Counted from the stretch's first letter, positions 1 to 8,578 are shown. The stretch is DNA of 64,000 bases from Candidatus Zhuqueibacterota bacterium (GCA_030950365.1 JAUZRQ010000013.1:1-64000), one strand, 5' to 3'. The notes: generated by a model from the letters alone, not told the origin. A program made the numbers and translations.

Positions 1-134
1 AATTCCAGGCGGCCCAGGTGCAAAAGTGTACGCTGCCGCGGGCCTTTGGCCGTACGGTAGGATTCGACCAAAAGGTGATAGACAAAGGTCTTTTCGTAGC
101 CTTTGTTTTTCTTGGTAACTTCTCGGATGAACAT
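1..134 (-). CDS. Transposase N-terminus (IS1634/IS4-like), cut by window edge
   Basis: Reading the minus strand from an ATG at 134 gives 44 residues that run off the left edge without a stop. They begin MFIREVTKKNKGYEKTF and end with RQRTLLHLGRLE. A basic N-terminus followed by R-Q-R-x(3)-LGRL is typical of the start of IS1634-family (IS4-group) DDE transposases, where a short beta-rich region precedes the catalytic domain. The catalytic residues lie outside the window, so whether the element is intact cannot be judged. No terminal inverted repeat was recognised between 134 and 282. Confidence 0.6.
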   Translation of the reverse strand, partial: MFIREVTKKNKGYEKTFVYHLLVESYRTAKGPRQRTLLHLGRLE

Positions 135-281
135 ACTGGAAGATACAAAAAAGCGGGAAAGGAGTCAAGAGGTATTCTTTATTATAGGTCACTACCTATC
201 CACCCTCAACCTAATAACAATGACTTACGTTGCGGAATGGCTAAATTTTGTCCAATTTTGCCCGTTTTGAGGGGAGTTTCG

Positions 282-674
282 TTAAAGATGGGTTAGGATA
301 CGAATGGGATATTTTTTTAGCTGTTGATCCATTGTTATGAGGGTCAATTGATGTTCAATAGCCTGGCACACCAATATTCGATCAAACGGATCTCGATGGA
401 TTGAGGGGAGATGGGGCAAATGCATGATAGAGGATTCATCCAGATCGAGATTGGCTATTTGATGCCGCTTTCGTTGATAGGAAAGGTATTTTTCAGGGGA
501 ATCAGGCAAGGTCAGTTTTCCAAGTTGATATTTGACAATGCATTCCCATATCGAAATAACACTTAGAAATACATCATTTTCAGCATTTTGAATCTGATGC
601 TTAATCGATTTAGAAATCCGTTTATCACCAGAAATATACCATAGGAAAATATGGGTATCCAGCAAAAGTCGCAT
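282..674 (-). CDS. VapC-like PIN-domain toxin
   Basis: A 130-residue protein with the PIN-domain layout: the first acidic residue in LLLDTHIFLWY (D6), a conserved Glu in SVISIWECIVKYQLGKL (about residue 44), and the C-terminal acidic pair in HRDPFDRILVCQA. These build the Mg-dependent RNase site of VapC-type type II toxins, and the length is normal for the family. The ATG overlaps the stop of the upstream antitoxin gene by one base (TAATG), so the two are translationally coupled. The likely role is an RNA-cleaving toxin held inactive by its partner; the RNA target cannot be read from sequence. Confidence 0.88.
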   Translation of the reverse strand: MRLLLDTHIFLWYISGDKRISKSIKHQIQNAENDVFLSVISIWECIVKYQLGKLTLPDSPEKYLSYQRKRHQIANLDLDESSIMHLPHLPSIHRDPFDRILVCQAIEHQLTLITMDQQLKKYPIRILTHL

Positions 675-922
675 TAATCTTTGCCCTCAAATTCATTCAA
701 AATCAGTTCGGGCAAGGGTTCATCAAAATCATCTGGAACCACAAATTCTCCCTTGCAAAGTCCGAATGGACGCGTCTTCTTCGCCTTTTCGGAAATGGGT
801 TTTATTTCGGCAACCGGCTTACCGCCTTTCAAAATAATGATTTTTTCCCCGCTCGTAATTTTTTCGATGATGTTTTTTAATTCCTTATCCAAATCGGCCA
901 ATTCAACAAAAGTAGCATCCAT
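674..922 (-). CDS. Phd/YefM-like antitoxin
   Basis: An 82-residue protein directly upstream of the PIN toxin. Residues 1-50 match the Phd/YefM pattern: a short N-terminal helix pair (ELADLDKELKNIIEKI), then SGEKIIILKGGKPVAEIKPI, the usual beta-hairpin 'G-K-P-V-A-x-I/L' element. The C-terminus is acidic (PDDFDEPLPELILNEFEGKD), as expected for the segment that folds over the toxin. An AAGGA ribosome site lies about 8 bases before the ATG. Antitoxins of this type usually repress their own operon; no operator palindrome was identified. Confidence 0.85.
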   Translation of the reverse strand: MDATFVELADLDKELKNIIEKITSGEKIIILKGGKPVAEIKPISEKAKKTRPFGLCKGEFVVPDDFDEPLPELILNEFEGKD

Positions 923-1258
923 GTGCGCATCCTTGAATATACAAATAAATAAATTAGTACTTTTTAGCCCGGCTTATGAATCGCCTTAAACATTCTCCTC
1001 TAATTTAAAAATTCCTTGATTCCAACAAATTAAAATATCAGCATGATTCTCGAAATGCAATTGATTTTTCAAATTTCCGACAATTGATTCTCTAATAATT
1101 CATTGAACGGCAGATTTGAATCATAATCAAATTGTGAAGCACATACTCTCACCAGTTGATTCCAATAGATCAAAAATGATTCCCGAGCCATAAAAAAACT
1201 CCAGGTACCATCGAGATACCCGGAGTTTTTATTTGGCTTTTTCTCTCATACGACAGAT
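923..1258. other. Intergenic, AT-rich; ends in terminator
   Basis: 336 bases between the toxin-antitoxin pair and the molybdoenzyme gene. It is AT-rich, and apart from the terminator at 1194-1230 no gene or repeat was recognised. The antitoxin promoter should lie within about 923-1000. Confidence 0.6.
1194..1230 (-). terminator. Rho-independent terminator downstream of soeA-like gene
   Basis: A nine-base stem AAAAACTCC (1194-1202) pairs with GGAGTTTTT (1222-1230), with additional GGTA/TACC pairing inside. The A and T ends make it work in either direction; it lies 29 bases after the stop of the minus-strand molybdoenzyme gene. Confidence 0.85.
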
Positions 1259-4117
1259 TCACGATTGGATATAAAACATCTCCTCCTGCGGTCGCAATGG
1301 CCGGTTGAGCCACAGGGGGCGGCGCAGGCCGTTGGGGCCGGGGGCCGGACGCGTCATTTTCAACCACTCTTTGTACACCTCGTGCGCCTTGTTGGTATCC
1401 ACCTCGATGTCGCCGTAGCGATCACCGGGCTGCGCTTTTTCGATGCGCACCTTCTGATGCCAACAATGCATGCCGCTGATCGGATCCGGATGCACCGGGA
1501 AGGTGATGTTCTGGTGCACGCCGCCGTCGCTCCAGAAAATGCGCATGGAGTCGTTGTCCGAGCTCTTGAACGGCCGCACGCCATCCAGCGTCCGCATGCG
1601 CCACTTGCCGTCCTTTTCCTCGATCTGCACCACGTTGCTCATCCACCGGTTGCCGGTTTTATCCTGCACACGACGCCAGCGGCCGATGTGGTGCGAGCAC
1701 ACTACCACCCCCGGCTTGACGCCCTCAGTCACCCAGACGCGATCCACGAAATAGCCGATGTCGGTGTACACGCGCACCAGATCGCCGGTTTGCACGCCCA
1801 GCCGCCTGGCGTCCGAAGTGTGCATCCACACCGGGTTGCGGTGCGCCAGCTCGGTGAGCCATTTGGCATTGGCCGAACGCGAGTGGATGTGCACCGGCAA
1901 CCGAAACGTGGGCAGCAGCGGAAACTCGTTCTTGTCACGATCGATGTTGTCCGGATGGATGTGGCTCTTCACATACACCGGCAGGCGGTACTCCTTCCAG
2001 CCCCAGTCCACCATGGTTTGCGAGTACAGCTCCTGTTTACGCGATGGCGTCGGGAAGCCCACCACCGGTTTGCCATCCACCATCACACCGATGGCCTTGC
2101 CGTCTTTGAGAATCAGGCCGCTGTCTTTGTCCACCTTCGCCGATTTCAGCTCATCCTCAGGGATCGGCTTCATGTGCTTTTCATAGGCCGCCTTTTCCAC
2201 CTCAAATGCGCCGTATTTTTTCATATACTCCAGCGGCGTCAGGTCCTCTTCGGCGGCCTTTTCTGGCAGGCCGGGCACGTTTTCAAAAATATACTGATAA
2301 TATTCGTCGATGGTGATTTTCTCGCCGGGACGGTATGGCGATATGAAATGCTCACGGATGCCCAGGCTGCCATCCGGGTCGATGCGCCAGGATAACTCGA
2401 TCCAGAACTCGTCTTCTTCCCACACTTCACCCGGGTTGGCTTCATAGGTGAATTGCACCTCTTTACCCATGCGGCGCATGGCTTCGCGCAGCACCGGCTG
2501 CCGGAAGCCAATCCACACGCCCGAATGGGTTTCGTAGCTAATCAGATCGTGCCGCTCCGGCGAATGGCCCATGGGCAGCACATAATCGGCGTAGTAGGCG
2601 GTTTCGTTCCACGTTGGGGTCAGCGCCACATGCAGGCCGATTTTCTTGGAATCGCGCAGCACTTCGATCCACGAAAAACCGTCCGGATAGGTCCATACCG
2701 GATTGAACACGCGCGTGAAATATACATCCAAACGGCCGCGGCCTTCCTTGAGAAAATGCGGCAGCAGAATGCTCATCTCGAAATGCGCCAGCGGATATTC
2801 TTTCGGGAAATGCAGCTCGTTCCAGAACTTGTGCGCGGGCGGATTGTCGAAGAATTTCGGCTTGAATTTGCTCCAGGCATTGGGCAGGGTGCCGCCCACC
2901 GTGCCGACGCTGCCGGTGAGCACGTTCAGAAAATGCAGCGCGCGCGACACGGCCCAGCCGCCGAGGTTGCCGGAACCGGCGCTGCGCCAGTTGTGAGTGG
3001 CAAAACGGGTTCCGGCACGCGCAATTTCATGCGCCACTTCAATGATCGTGGCCGCCGGCACGCCGCTTTCCTTCTCGGCGAATTCAGGAGTGTATTCTTT
3101 GTAGAACTCGCGCAGGGATTCGATGAAATTCTCAAACGTCACCTCTTTGTCCGGTTGCTCGTGGCGCATGTAGTCCTGCCAGTTCACCCAGTTGCGCAAA
3201 AAAGTTTCATTATATAAGTCCTTATCCAGGAGAATTTTGGCCATGGCCAGCAGCACCGCCGCCTCGCTGCCGGGATAGGTCGGCATCCAGTAATCAGCCA
3301 TGCTGGCGGTGTTGGAGAGCCGCGGATCCATCACGGCCAGTTTGGCGCCCTTCATCATGCCCTCGATGATGCGCTGGGCGTGCGGGTTGAAATAATGGCC
3401 GCTCTCCAGATGCGCGCTCACCAGCAGAATAAACTCGGCGTTGGCGTAATCCGGCGACGGCCGGTCATAGCCCTGCCAGATGGCATAGCCAAAGCGTGCG
3501 CCGGACGAGCATACATTGGTGTGGCTGTTGTGGCCGTCCACGTTCCATGCTTTAAGCACGCGATCCATGTAGCCTTCGTGGCCGGGCCGGCCGACGTGGT
3601 AAGCGATCTCGTTATTGCGGCCTTCCTTGAGCGCCTTGCGGATGCGCCCGGCGATGTCGTCGAGCACTTCATCCCAGGAGACGCGCTCCCATTCGCCGGA
3701 ACCGCGTTCGCCTTTGCGCCGCATCGGATACAAAATGCGGTCGGGATCGGTGACCTGATTGATGGTGGCCGGGCCTTTGGCGCAGTTGCGGCCGCGGCTG
3801 CCCGGATGGTAGGGATTCCCCTCCAGCTTGCGAATGCGCAGCGAGTCTTTTTCCACATAGGCCAGCAGGCCGCAGCCCGCCTCGCAATTGAAGCACACCG
3901 TGGGCACGATCATATAATGTTTTTTCTCGCGCCGCGGCCAGGCTTTGGCCTCGTATTCGGTCCAGTCGTCCCACTTTTCCGGTGGCGGATAATTCTGCAT
4001 GGTGCCCGGCTCGGTGAGACGGTCCAGCGGGGCATCTTCGTCGCCATGCAAATCGGGAATCAGGCGCAGTTTTTCAGCAAGGCGTTCTATCCAGGATGGG
4101 GTTGGTTGTACGGCCAT
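1259..4117 (-). CDS. soeA: SoeA-like cytoplasmic molybdopterin oxidoreductase, catalytic subunit
   Basis: A 952-residue member of the DMSO-reductase (CISM) superfamily. The N-terminal [4Fe-4S] motif is C75-x2-C78-x3-C82-x29-C112, followed by Mo-bisPGD domains; a conserved cysteine in the segment HTNVCSSGARFGY is the candidate Mo ligand. The C-terminus holds the pterin-binding domain (HRNPVWMHTSDARRLGVQTGD). There is no Tat signal, so the protein should stay in the cytoplasm, as SoeA does and PsrA/PhsA do not. The start at 4117 has a GGAGAGGAG site; a longer frame to 4147 lacks one. It follows the fused FeS/NrfD gene after 199 bases. The likely reaction is sulfite oxidation to sulfate, supported by the sHdr cluster upstream. 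A polysulfide- or thiosulfate-type CISM enzyme remains possible. Confidence 0.75.
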   Translation of the reverse strand: MAVQPTPSWIERLAEKLRLIPDLHGDEDAPLDRLTEPGTMQNYPPPEKWDDWTEYEAKAWPRREKKHYMIVPTVCFNCEAGCGLLAYVEKDSLRIRKLEGNPYHPGSRGRNCAKGPATINQVTDPDRILYPMRRKGERGSGEWERVSWDEVLDDIAGRIRKALKEGRNNEIAYHVGRPGHEGYMDRVLKAWNVDGHNSHTNVCSSGARFGYAIWQGYDRPSPDYANAEFILLVSAHLESGHYFNPHAQRIIEGMMKGAKLAVMDPRLSNTASMADYWMPTYPGSEAAVLLAMAKILLDKDLYNETFLRNWVNWQDYMRHEQPDKEVTFENFIESLREFYKEYTPEFAEKESGVPAATIIEVAHEIARAGTRFATHNWRSAGSGNLGGWAVSRALHFLNVLTGSVGTVGGTLPNAWSKFKPKFFDNPPAHKFWNELHFPKEYPLAHFEMSILLPHFLKEGRGRLDVYFTRVFNPVWTYPDGFSWIEVLRDSKKIGLHVALTPTWNETAYYADYVLPMGHSPERHDLISYETHSGVWIGFRQPVLREAMRRMGKEVQFTYEANPGEVWEEDEFWIELSWRIDPDGSLGIREHFISPYRPGEKITIDEYYQYIFENVPGLPEKAAEEDLTPLEYMKKYGAFEVEKAAYEKHMKPIPEDELKSAKVDKDSGLILKDGKAIGVMVDGKPVVGFPTPSRKQELYSQTMVDWGWKEYRLPVYVKSHIHPDNIDRDKNEFPLLPTFRLPVHIHSRSANAKWLTELAHRNPVWMHTSDARRLGVQTGDLVRVYTDIGYFVDRVWVTEGVKPGVVVCSHHIGRWRRVQDKTGNRWMSNVVQIEEKDGKWRMRTLDGVRPFKSSDNDSMRIFWSDGGVHQNITFPVHPDPISGMHCWHQKVRIEKAQPGDRYGDIEVDTNKAHEVYKEWLKMTRPAPGPNGLRRPLWLNRPLRPQEEMFYIQS

Positions 4118-4316
4118 AGCTCCTCTCCAGGCTTTCGAGTTGGTCAAAAAACCACAAACCGTTCGCTCAGGTTGAAATGCTTCGTGATTTTCATGATCAG
4201 CTTATTCTCCCGCAGAGTCGTAGGGGAATTTTCAATTTTTTATCCTCGGCGGTCCCGGCGCCTTTGCGAGAGTTGACTTTTCAAATTGCCACAGGCCCAG
4301 GATCACATCAAACAGC

Positions 4317-5981
4317 CTACGCCAGTGGCACGTATTGTGGCGCACGCACCCAGATGTGCTCGGTGCAGTAGAGTCCAATCAGAATCAATGCGCCGATGAC
4401 CGGCATCAGACCGGTCAGTCCGAGCAGCAGCATCGCCAGCGGGATCAGGTTCCCGACCAGCAGCACGCCCACATAGAACAGCCCGGCAAACCGGCCTTTG
4501 ATGATCATCTCCACCGCCAGCCTGGCATCCGACGTGGGGTGCGTGATAAAAATTTCCGCCGCCAGGATGGCCAGGTTCGCCAGCAACGTGAATATCATCG
4601 CGATCGGCATGCTCATGAATAAAAAGCCATCTTCCACCGGGCCAAGGAGGTTCAAAATGGCCAGCACCGCCTCACCGGCCAGAAGCGCATTGACCAGCAT
4701 GTGAAGCGGTAGGGTCGGCGTTTGCCAGAAATCCCGGCCTTTGGCCTGTGCGAACAGAAAGGCCGTATAGACCGCTACCATCACGCCCAGCGCCAATCCC
4801 AGCCATTCCGTGGCGACCTGCAGCCAGCCAATGGTCTGCCAATGCGCCAGGCCCCACAGGGTGACCACGCCGCCAAACAGGGTAATGAAATAGCCGCCGC
4901 GCACCAGCCAGGAATTCCACTGCGGCCGCAACAACACATACAGAAAGCGTTTCGGCTGATCCAGGTCTTTGATCAGCAACAGACCGGTGAGGGCCAGAAA
5001 AATCAATGAAATGGCCCAGCTTGCCCACTGCGCCTGATCGGAGAAGCTAGCAAAATTGAAACGGTTGTCGAATGCAATGAGCATGAACGTGCCTGCGGCG
5101 ATGGCCTTGGTCCAGACGTAGCTGGAGACCTCCCAGCCCCAGAGAATGCCTTTGGACGGGGCGTCGTACACGCGCCGCGCCTGCTCGCGCACCACGGCCC
5201 AGGCTTTGTTCAAAGCCGAGCTGCCGCCGGTGGCCATTTCCGGCACTTTGACGCCGTAATCTTCCGGCGAGCCCGCGCTGACCTGCGAGCCATTGCCGGC
5301 CAGTTGCTGCGCCATCTTTTGCGGATCGGCTTCTTGGAGCCGCTGCTCGGCAAATTTCACAAAATGGCCGACGCCGCTGGTCTGCTCGGTTTGAATGTAA
5401 TTCGTGGAAGGCGGGGCCATGCCCGGCACCAGCGAGGCCGCATCGCCGTCGATGTAAAACAGCTTCGGTTTGGTGCCTTTTTCCACTTTGCGCGCCTGCA
5501 CCTGCTCGCGGGCAATGAGCTGGGCAATTTCGCTGGTGGGATCGTCCAGATCGCCAGAGATGATGGCATGCTCGGGACACACGTTTACGCAGGCCGGCTC
5601 CAGGCCAATGTCGATCCGGTGGGCGCAGTAGTTACACTTGGCCGCCGTGTGCGACTCAGGATCGATGTACAGCGCATCATACGGACAGGCCTGCATACAA
5701 CTTTTGCAGCCGATGCAGCGTTGGTTGTCGAAATCCACGATGCCGTCCGGCCGTGTGTACAACGCCGCCACCGGACAGATATCCACGCAGGGCGCATCTT
5801 CGCAGTGGTTGCAACGCATCACCGAAAACAACCGCCGGGTGTTGGGGAACTCGCCCTTTTCGATGTACTTCACCCAGGTGCGGTTCACCCCGAGCGGAAC
5901 ATCGTGCTCCGCTTTGCAGGCGACCGTACAGGCATGACAACCGATGCATTTGCGGTTGTCGATCACAAAGCCAAAATTCAT
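4317..5981 (-). CDS. Fused SoeB-SoeC: four-cluster ferredoxin subunit plus NrfD membrane anchor
   Basis: A 554-residue fusion. Residues 1-190 form a CISM FeS subunit with four cysteine groups: C12-x2-C15-x2-C18-x3-C22, CNHCEDAPCVDICP, CIGCKSCMQACP and CNYCAHRIDIGLEPACVNVCP. A linker of about 100 residues leads into an NrfD-type membrane domain (about 290-554) with about eight hydrophobic helices, beginning GWEVSSYVWTKAIAAG. The start at 5981 is set by AAGGAGG six bases upstream; an in-frame extension to 6089 has no ribosome site. In SoeABC the FeS and NrfD subunits are usually separate genes, so the fusion is notable. Electrons from the molybdenum subunit would pass through the clusters to quinone in the membrane. 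Confidence 0.82.
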   Translation of the reverse strand: MNFGFVIDNRKCIGCHACTVACKAEHDVPLGVNRTWVKYIEKGEFPNTRRLFSVMRCNHCEDAPCVDICPVAALYTRPDGIVDFDNQRCIGCKSCMQACPYDALYIDPESHTAAKCNYCAHRIDIGLEPACVNVCPEHAIISGDLDDPTSEIAQLIAREQVQARKVEKGTKPKLFYIDGDAASLVPGMAPPSTNYIQTEQTSGVGHFVKFAEQRLQEADPQKMAQQLAGNGSQVSAGSPEDYGVKVPEMATGGSSALNKAWAVVREQARRVYDAPSKGILWGWEVSSYVWTKAIAAGTFMLIAFDNRFNFASFSDQAQWASWAISLIFLALTGLLLIKDLDQPKRFLYVLLRPQWNSWLVRGGYFITLFGGVVTLWGLAHWQTIGWLQVATEWLGLALGVMVAVYTAFLFAQAKGRDFWQTPTLPLHMLVNALLAGEAVLAILNLLGPVEDGFLFMSMPIAMIFTLLANLAILAAEIFITHPTSDARLAVEMIIKGRFAGLFYVGVLLVGNLIPLAMLLLGLTGLMPVIGALILIGLYCTEHIWVRAPQYVPLA

Positions 5982-6085
5982 TCCGCCTCCTTGTGCGTGA
6001 TAGCGGTTCAGACTCCATGAAATGAATCGTGTGGCAAGAACAGCCCCGCCCGGTGTCGCGTCTCCGCCGGCCGCGCCGTCGGGGC

Positions 6086-6385
6086 TCACTTATGACTCAA
6101 AAAACACTCTCGCATGCATTTCAAAATCCGCAGGACGAACGGCTCGGCGATGGAATAGTACACCATGTTGCCTTCGCGCCGGGATTTTAGTAGCCCGCGC
6201 ACGCGCAGCACGTTCAAATGCTGCGATGTGACCGCCTGCGGTTGGTTGACAATGCTCTGAATTTCACTGACGTTTTTTTCTCCGTTTTCCAGTGCCTGAA
6301 TGATGCCCAATCGCACCGGATGCGCCACGGCTTTCAAAATTTCCGATGCCATGATCATGAGCTGCGGATCGATCACTTCTTCCAT
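6086..6385 (-). CDS. ArsR-family regulator, sHdrR/SoxR-like candidate
   Basis: A 99-residue winged-helix protein with the ArsR signature HPVRLGIIQAL, recognition helix around QPQAVTSQHLNVLRVRGLLKSRREG and wing NMVYYSI. Two cysteines sit in the last helix (LKCMRECFLSHK). ArsR-type repressors of sulfur-oxidation operons (sHdrR, SoxR) sense per-sulfidated cysteines. The C-terminal pair could serve that role, but the second, more N-terminal cysteine of those proteins is absent if translation begins at 6385 (AGGTGA site); it would be present if translation started at 6412, where no ribosome site is seen. It lies in the same strand unit as the Soe genes, 105 bases ahead of them. Its function as sulfur regulator is inferred from context. 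Confidence 0.75.
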   Translation of the reverse strand: MEEVIDPQLMIMASEILKAVAHPVRLGIIQALENGEKNVSEIQSIVNQPQAVTSQHLNVLRVRGLLKSRREGNMVYYSIAEPFVLRILKCMRECFLSHK

Positions 6386-6425
6386 ACACTCACCTATCTC
6401 AATCCATTTCATAGTTTATAAAACA

Positions 6426-6701
6426 CTAATTTTCATTGTTCTCGGAATGTGAATCGGCCAGGTGGTACAGCAGCAGATCGTACGCCACCATGCGAATTTC
6501 GCGCTGGTATTGCTCCAGCACCTTCGCCGATTTCTTCAATGCCTGTTTGGTGGTATCTTTGCAGATCGGGCAGGTCAGTTCGAACACGAGCTGCCCTGAA
6601 AGTTTTTCCATGTAGATGTGTACCTCCTCTGGATGATGGTCGGTCAGATGGCCATGCAAGGCCATGCGTGAGCCGGAAAAATCACAATACGGGCACTTCA
6701 T
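6426..6701 (-). CDS. Small protein with two C2H2-like metal sites, function unknown
   Basis: A 91-residue protein not assigned to a family. The N-terminus reads C3-P-Y-C6, then H18 and H22/H23, a spacing close to a C2H2 zinc finger. A second possible site is C44-P-I-C47 with H80 and H85. A helix rich in Lys, Gln and Glu lies between them (residues 50-75). It begins six bases after the stop of the upstream winged-helix gene, with GGTGA overlapping that stop acting as ribosome site, so the two are probably co-translated. With an ArsR gene just downstream, a DNA- or partner-binding accessory role is plausible but unproven. Confidence 0.7.
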   Translation of the reverse strand: MKCPYCDFSGSRMALHGHLTDHHPEEVHIYMEKLSGQLVFELTCPICKDTTKQALKKSAKVLEQYQREIRMVAYDLLLYHLADSHSENNEN

Positions 6702-6707
6702 ATCTAG

Positions 6708-7217
6708 TCACCGAGTTTTAAAGATTTCAGGGAGTTCCTGTTCAATTTTGCCGGCCATGAGCTTAATCATGGTTTGCAAAAATTGCTGAACCGCCCGGCC
6801 AGCGGGGGTCGGTGTATATTGGCCGGTTTCGTAATTGCGTTCGACCATCGCGGCCTGCTGCAGGGCCGCCAGACGCTCGCGCAATAGCATTTCCGAAATG
6901 CCAATTTTTTCGGCCAGTGAGGCAGGGCTGTCTTCCGGATACGCGGCCATGAGCAGCAGTACTTGCGTCTGTTCTGACGAAAAGACCACCGACAGATTGG
7001 TCAGTAAAAATTCCCTGGCCAGAGTCCGGCTATCCTCCGCGGCCGTGGCCGATTTGCTCTTGTCGGCGTCGGATTTTGGCGGCACGAACGCACCCGGCAT
7101 TAGCGGCACAAAATTTTCCAGTTTTGCGAACGACAAAGCCAAAGACCGAAGTCGCTGCCAGGCCGCCTCTGCCAGCAGCGGCGCCAATTCATTGGGATCC
7201 GTTGATTGAGCGAACAT
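6708..7217 (-). CDS. Winged-helix regulator-like protein
   Basis: A 169-residue protein. Residues 1-60 are helical and carry a Pro-rich linker; residues 75-150 look like a winged helix: FLLTNLSVVFSSEQTQVLLLMAAYPEDSP, then a helix-turn-helix SLAEKIGISEMLLRERLAALQQAAMVERN and the beta wing ETGQYTPTPAGRAV. It resembles MarR/ArsR-type DNA-binding folds without matching one closely. No strong ribosome site precedes the ATG at 7217. It heads a likely co-transcribed set with the 91-residue metal-site protein, the ArsR gene and the Soe genes, so it may regulate or be regulated with sulfite oxidation. Confidence 0.65.
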   Translation of the reverse strand: MFAQSTDPNELAPLLAEAAWQRLRSLALSFAKLENFVPLMPGAFVPPKSDADKSKSATAAEDSRTLAREFLLTNLSVVFSSEQTQVLLLMAAYPEDSPASLAEKIGISEMLLRERLAALQQAAMVERNYETGQYTPTPAGRAVQQFLQTMIKLMAGKIEQELPEIFKTR

Positions 7218-7360
7218 GGTATCGATCCACAGTTAAACACCCGTCTTTAAAAGGTGCCGGATGCTTTGGGTTGAAAAAGTTTCCAGATGCGTTCAAAAAA
7301 TTCTCATGGTCTGCGCAAGCCCGGTGGGGGGCACCATAATCTCCCCGGAAAGTGTATTGC

Positions 7361-7425
7361 GATCGCCATCCGCCCGCCGTCGGATAAACACTCCCTCCAG
7401 TCAACAAATGTTCGCGAAGACGGGC
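7361..7425. repeat. Degenerate remnant of the dispersed intergenic repeat
   Basis: The stretch beginning gatcgccatccgcccgccgt resembles the middle of the copy at 52221-52364 (gatcgccatccgccagtcgt), and ttcgcgaagac matches a piece of the copy at 11321-11640. It is partial and worn. Confidence 0.45.
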
Positions 7426-7474
7426 TTTTGTTATTTCAACAAATATAATCCTTTTTAGCACGATTGCAAGGCAT

Positions 7475-8578
7475 TCAGGCCGGCACGGCTTCGGCGGCGA
7501 TGGCATACCGCCCCACCCGGCGGTGAATTTCTGGCAGCCGCTCAATGCCGGTGTCGAAATCCAGAATCCGATTGATGAAATAAAACAGGTACATCGTGGT
7601 CAGCCAGTTGGTGAACTCCTGCTGGCTGCGCAGATGTTTTTTCATGTTCAGCATGATCCACGAAAAATGCTCCCAGGTGTCATAACACACCGAGCAATCG
7701 CGATCCACGCCGGTGCAACAGCGCCGCGTAGTTTCGAGATCGGCGTTATAGGCGCGGAAATGCGGATTGTAGGCATGACCATTGCGGATGCGCGCCGCAT
7801 TGATCGGATTATCAGAGCTGATGCTGGTGCACACCTCGTAGCCCCACTGCTGGCCGTACAGCCGGCCGGTGGTGATCACGTAGCTCAAATACGAGGTGGT
7901 GAGAATGCGGTTCGGGTATTTATCGATCATGCAGTTGATGGTGTCCTGCACTTCGGCGAAGCCGTAGGCCGGGTCCAGCGCTCCCCCCCGCCCGGTAATG
8001 TCGCAGTAATAATTGAACAGCACGTAATTGCCGTTATCCACGCACTGATCGACCACGTTTTCGATTTCGTGGGCCATGCCCGGCGCTACGGTGTAATACC
8101 AGAAGGCGCGCGGATCGTTTTTGTAATTCTTTAGCGCGCGCTCGAACACGTCCACACGGTTGCCGCCGCGCAGCCAGCGGTCGGTGTCATGATCGCCCCA
8201 CACGGCAATACCGATGGGCATGGTCTCGAAGCCATCGTAGGGAATGCGGATCAGGCCGTTGGTGGCCACGTTCATCCAGAAATTATCGTAAATTTTCTTT
8301 AACCGGCCGAGCACCAGGGTGGGCTCGCCGCCGACCACGGTGACGAAATTGGTGCCGCGCTGCTTTTCGCGCTCGATGAAGGCATCGAAGGCAGCCTCGT
8401 CCTCAGGAGCGGTATGCTGATCCATGTTCTCGGAAAAGTAATAACAGCCGATGCAGCGCAGGTTGCACTGGTGGGTCAAATCCACCGAAATCGACCGGAT
8501 GCCGCCGACCTGTCGGATTTCGGAGTACAGATTATTTAAAAACGGGTCTTGCAGATAAGTTTTCAGATAACCGCCCAT
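7475..8578 (-). CDS. Radical SAM protein with SPASM-like C-terminal cysteines
   Basis: A 367-residue radical SAM enzyme: C38-x3-C42-x2-C45 (HQCNLRCIGCYY) binds the SAM [4Fe-4S] cluster, and VVGGEPTLV is the GGE motif. A second cysteine group, C287, C288, C295 and C298 (RCCTGVDRDCSVC), with C250 upstream, suggests an auxiliary SPASM/twitch-like cluster. The substrate is unknown. It lies at the 3' side of the lipoate assembly genes and ahead of the regulator-Soe genes on the same strand, with about 500 bases of repeat-bearing DNA upstream. A peptide or cofactor modification linked to the sulfur pathway is possible. It is not a LipA, and differs from the two LipS-type proteins upstream. Confidence 0.8.
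   Translation of the reverse strand: MGGYLKTYLQDPFLNNLYSEIRQVGGIRSISVDLTHQCNLRCIGCYYFSENMDQHTAPEDEAAFDAFIEREKQRGTNFVTVVGGEPTLVLGRLKKIYDNFWMNVATNGLIRIPYDGFETMPIGIAVWGDHDTDRWLRGGNRVDVFERALKNYKNDPRAFWYYTVAPGMAHEIENVVDQCVDNGNYVLFNYYCDITGRGGALDPAYGFAEVQDTINCMIDKYPNRILTTSYLSYVITTGRLYGQQWGYEVCTSISSDNPINAARIRNGHAYNPHFRAYNADLETTRRCCTGVDRDCSVCYDTWEHFSWIMLNMKKHLRSQQEFTNWLTTMYLFYFINRILDFDTGIERLPEIHRRVGRYAIAAEAVPA

Noticed and set aside
18-296. 92-residue plus-strand frame at the left edge
   Set aside because: It is antisense to the recognisable transposase start, and its sequence has no family character.
1265-2395. Long plus-strand frame (376 codons) across the molybdoenzyme gene
   Set aside because: His- and Val-rich antisense shadow of a clear CISM protein; similar antisense frames over soeBC, lipoate ligase, OPT and propeller genes were rejected for the same reason.
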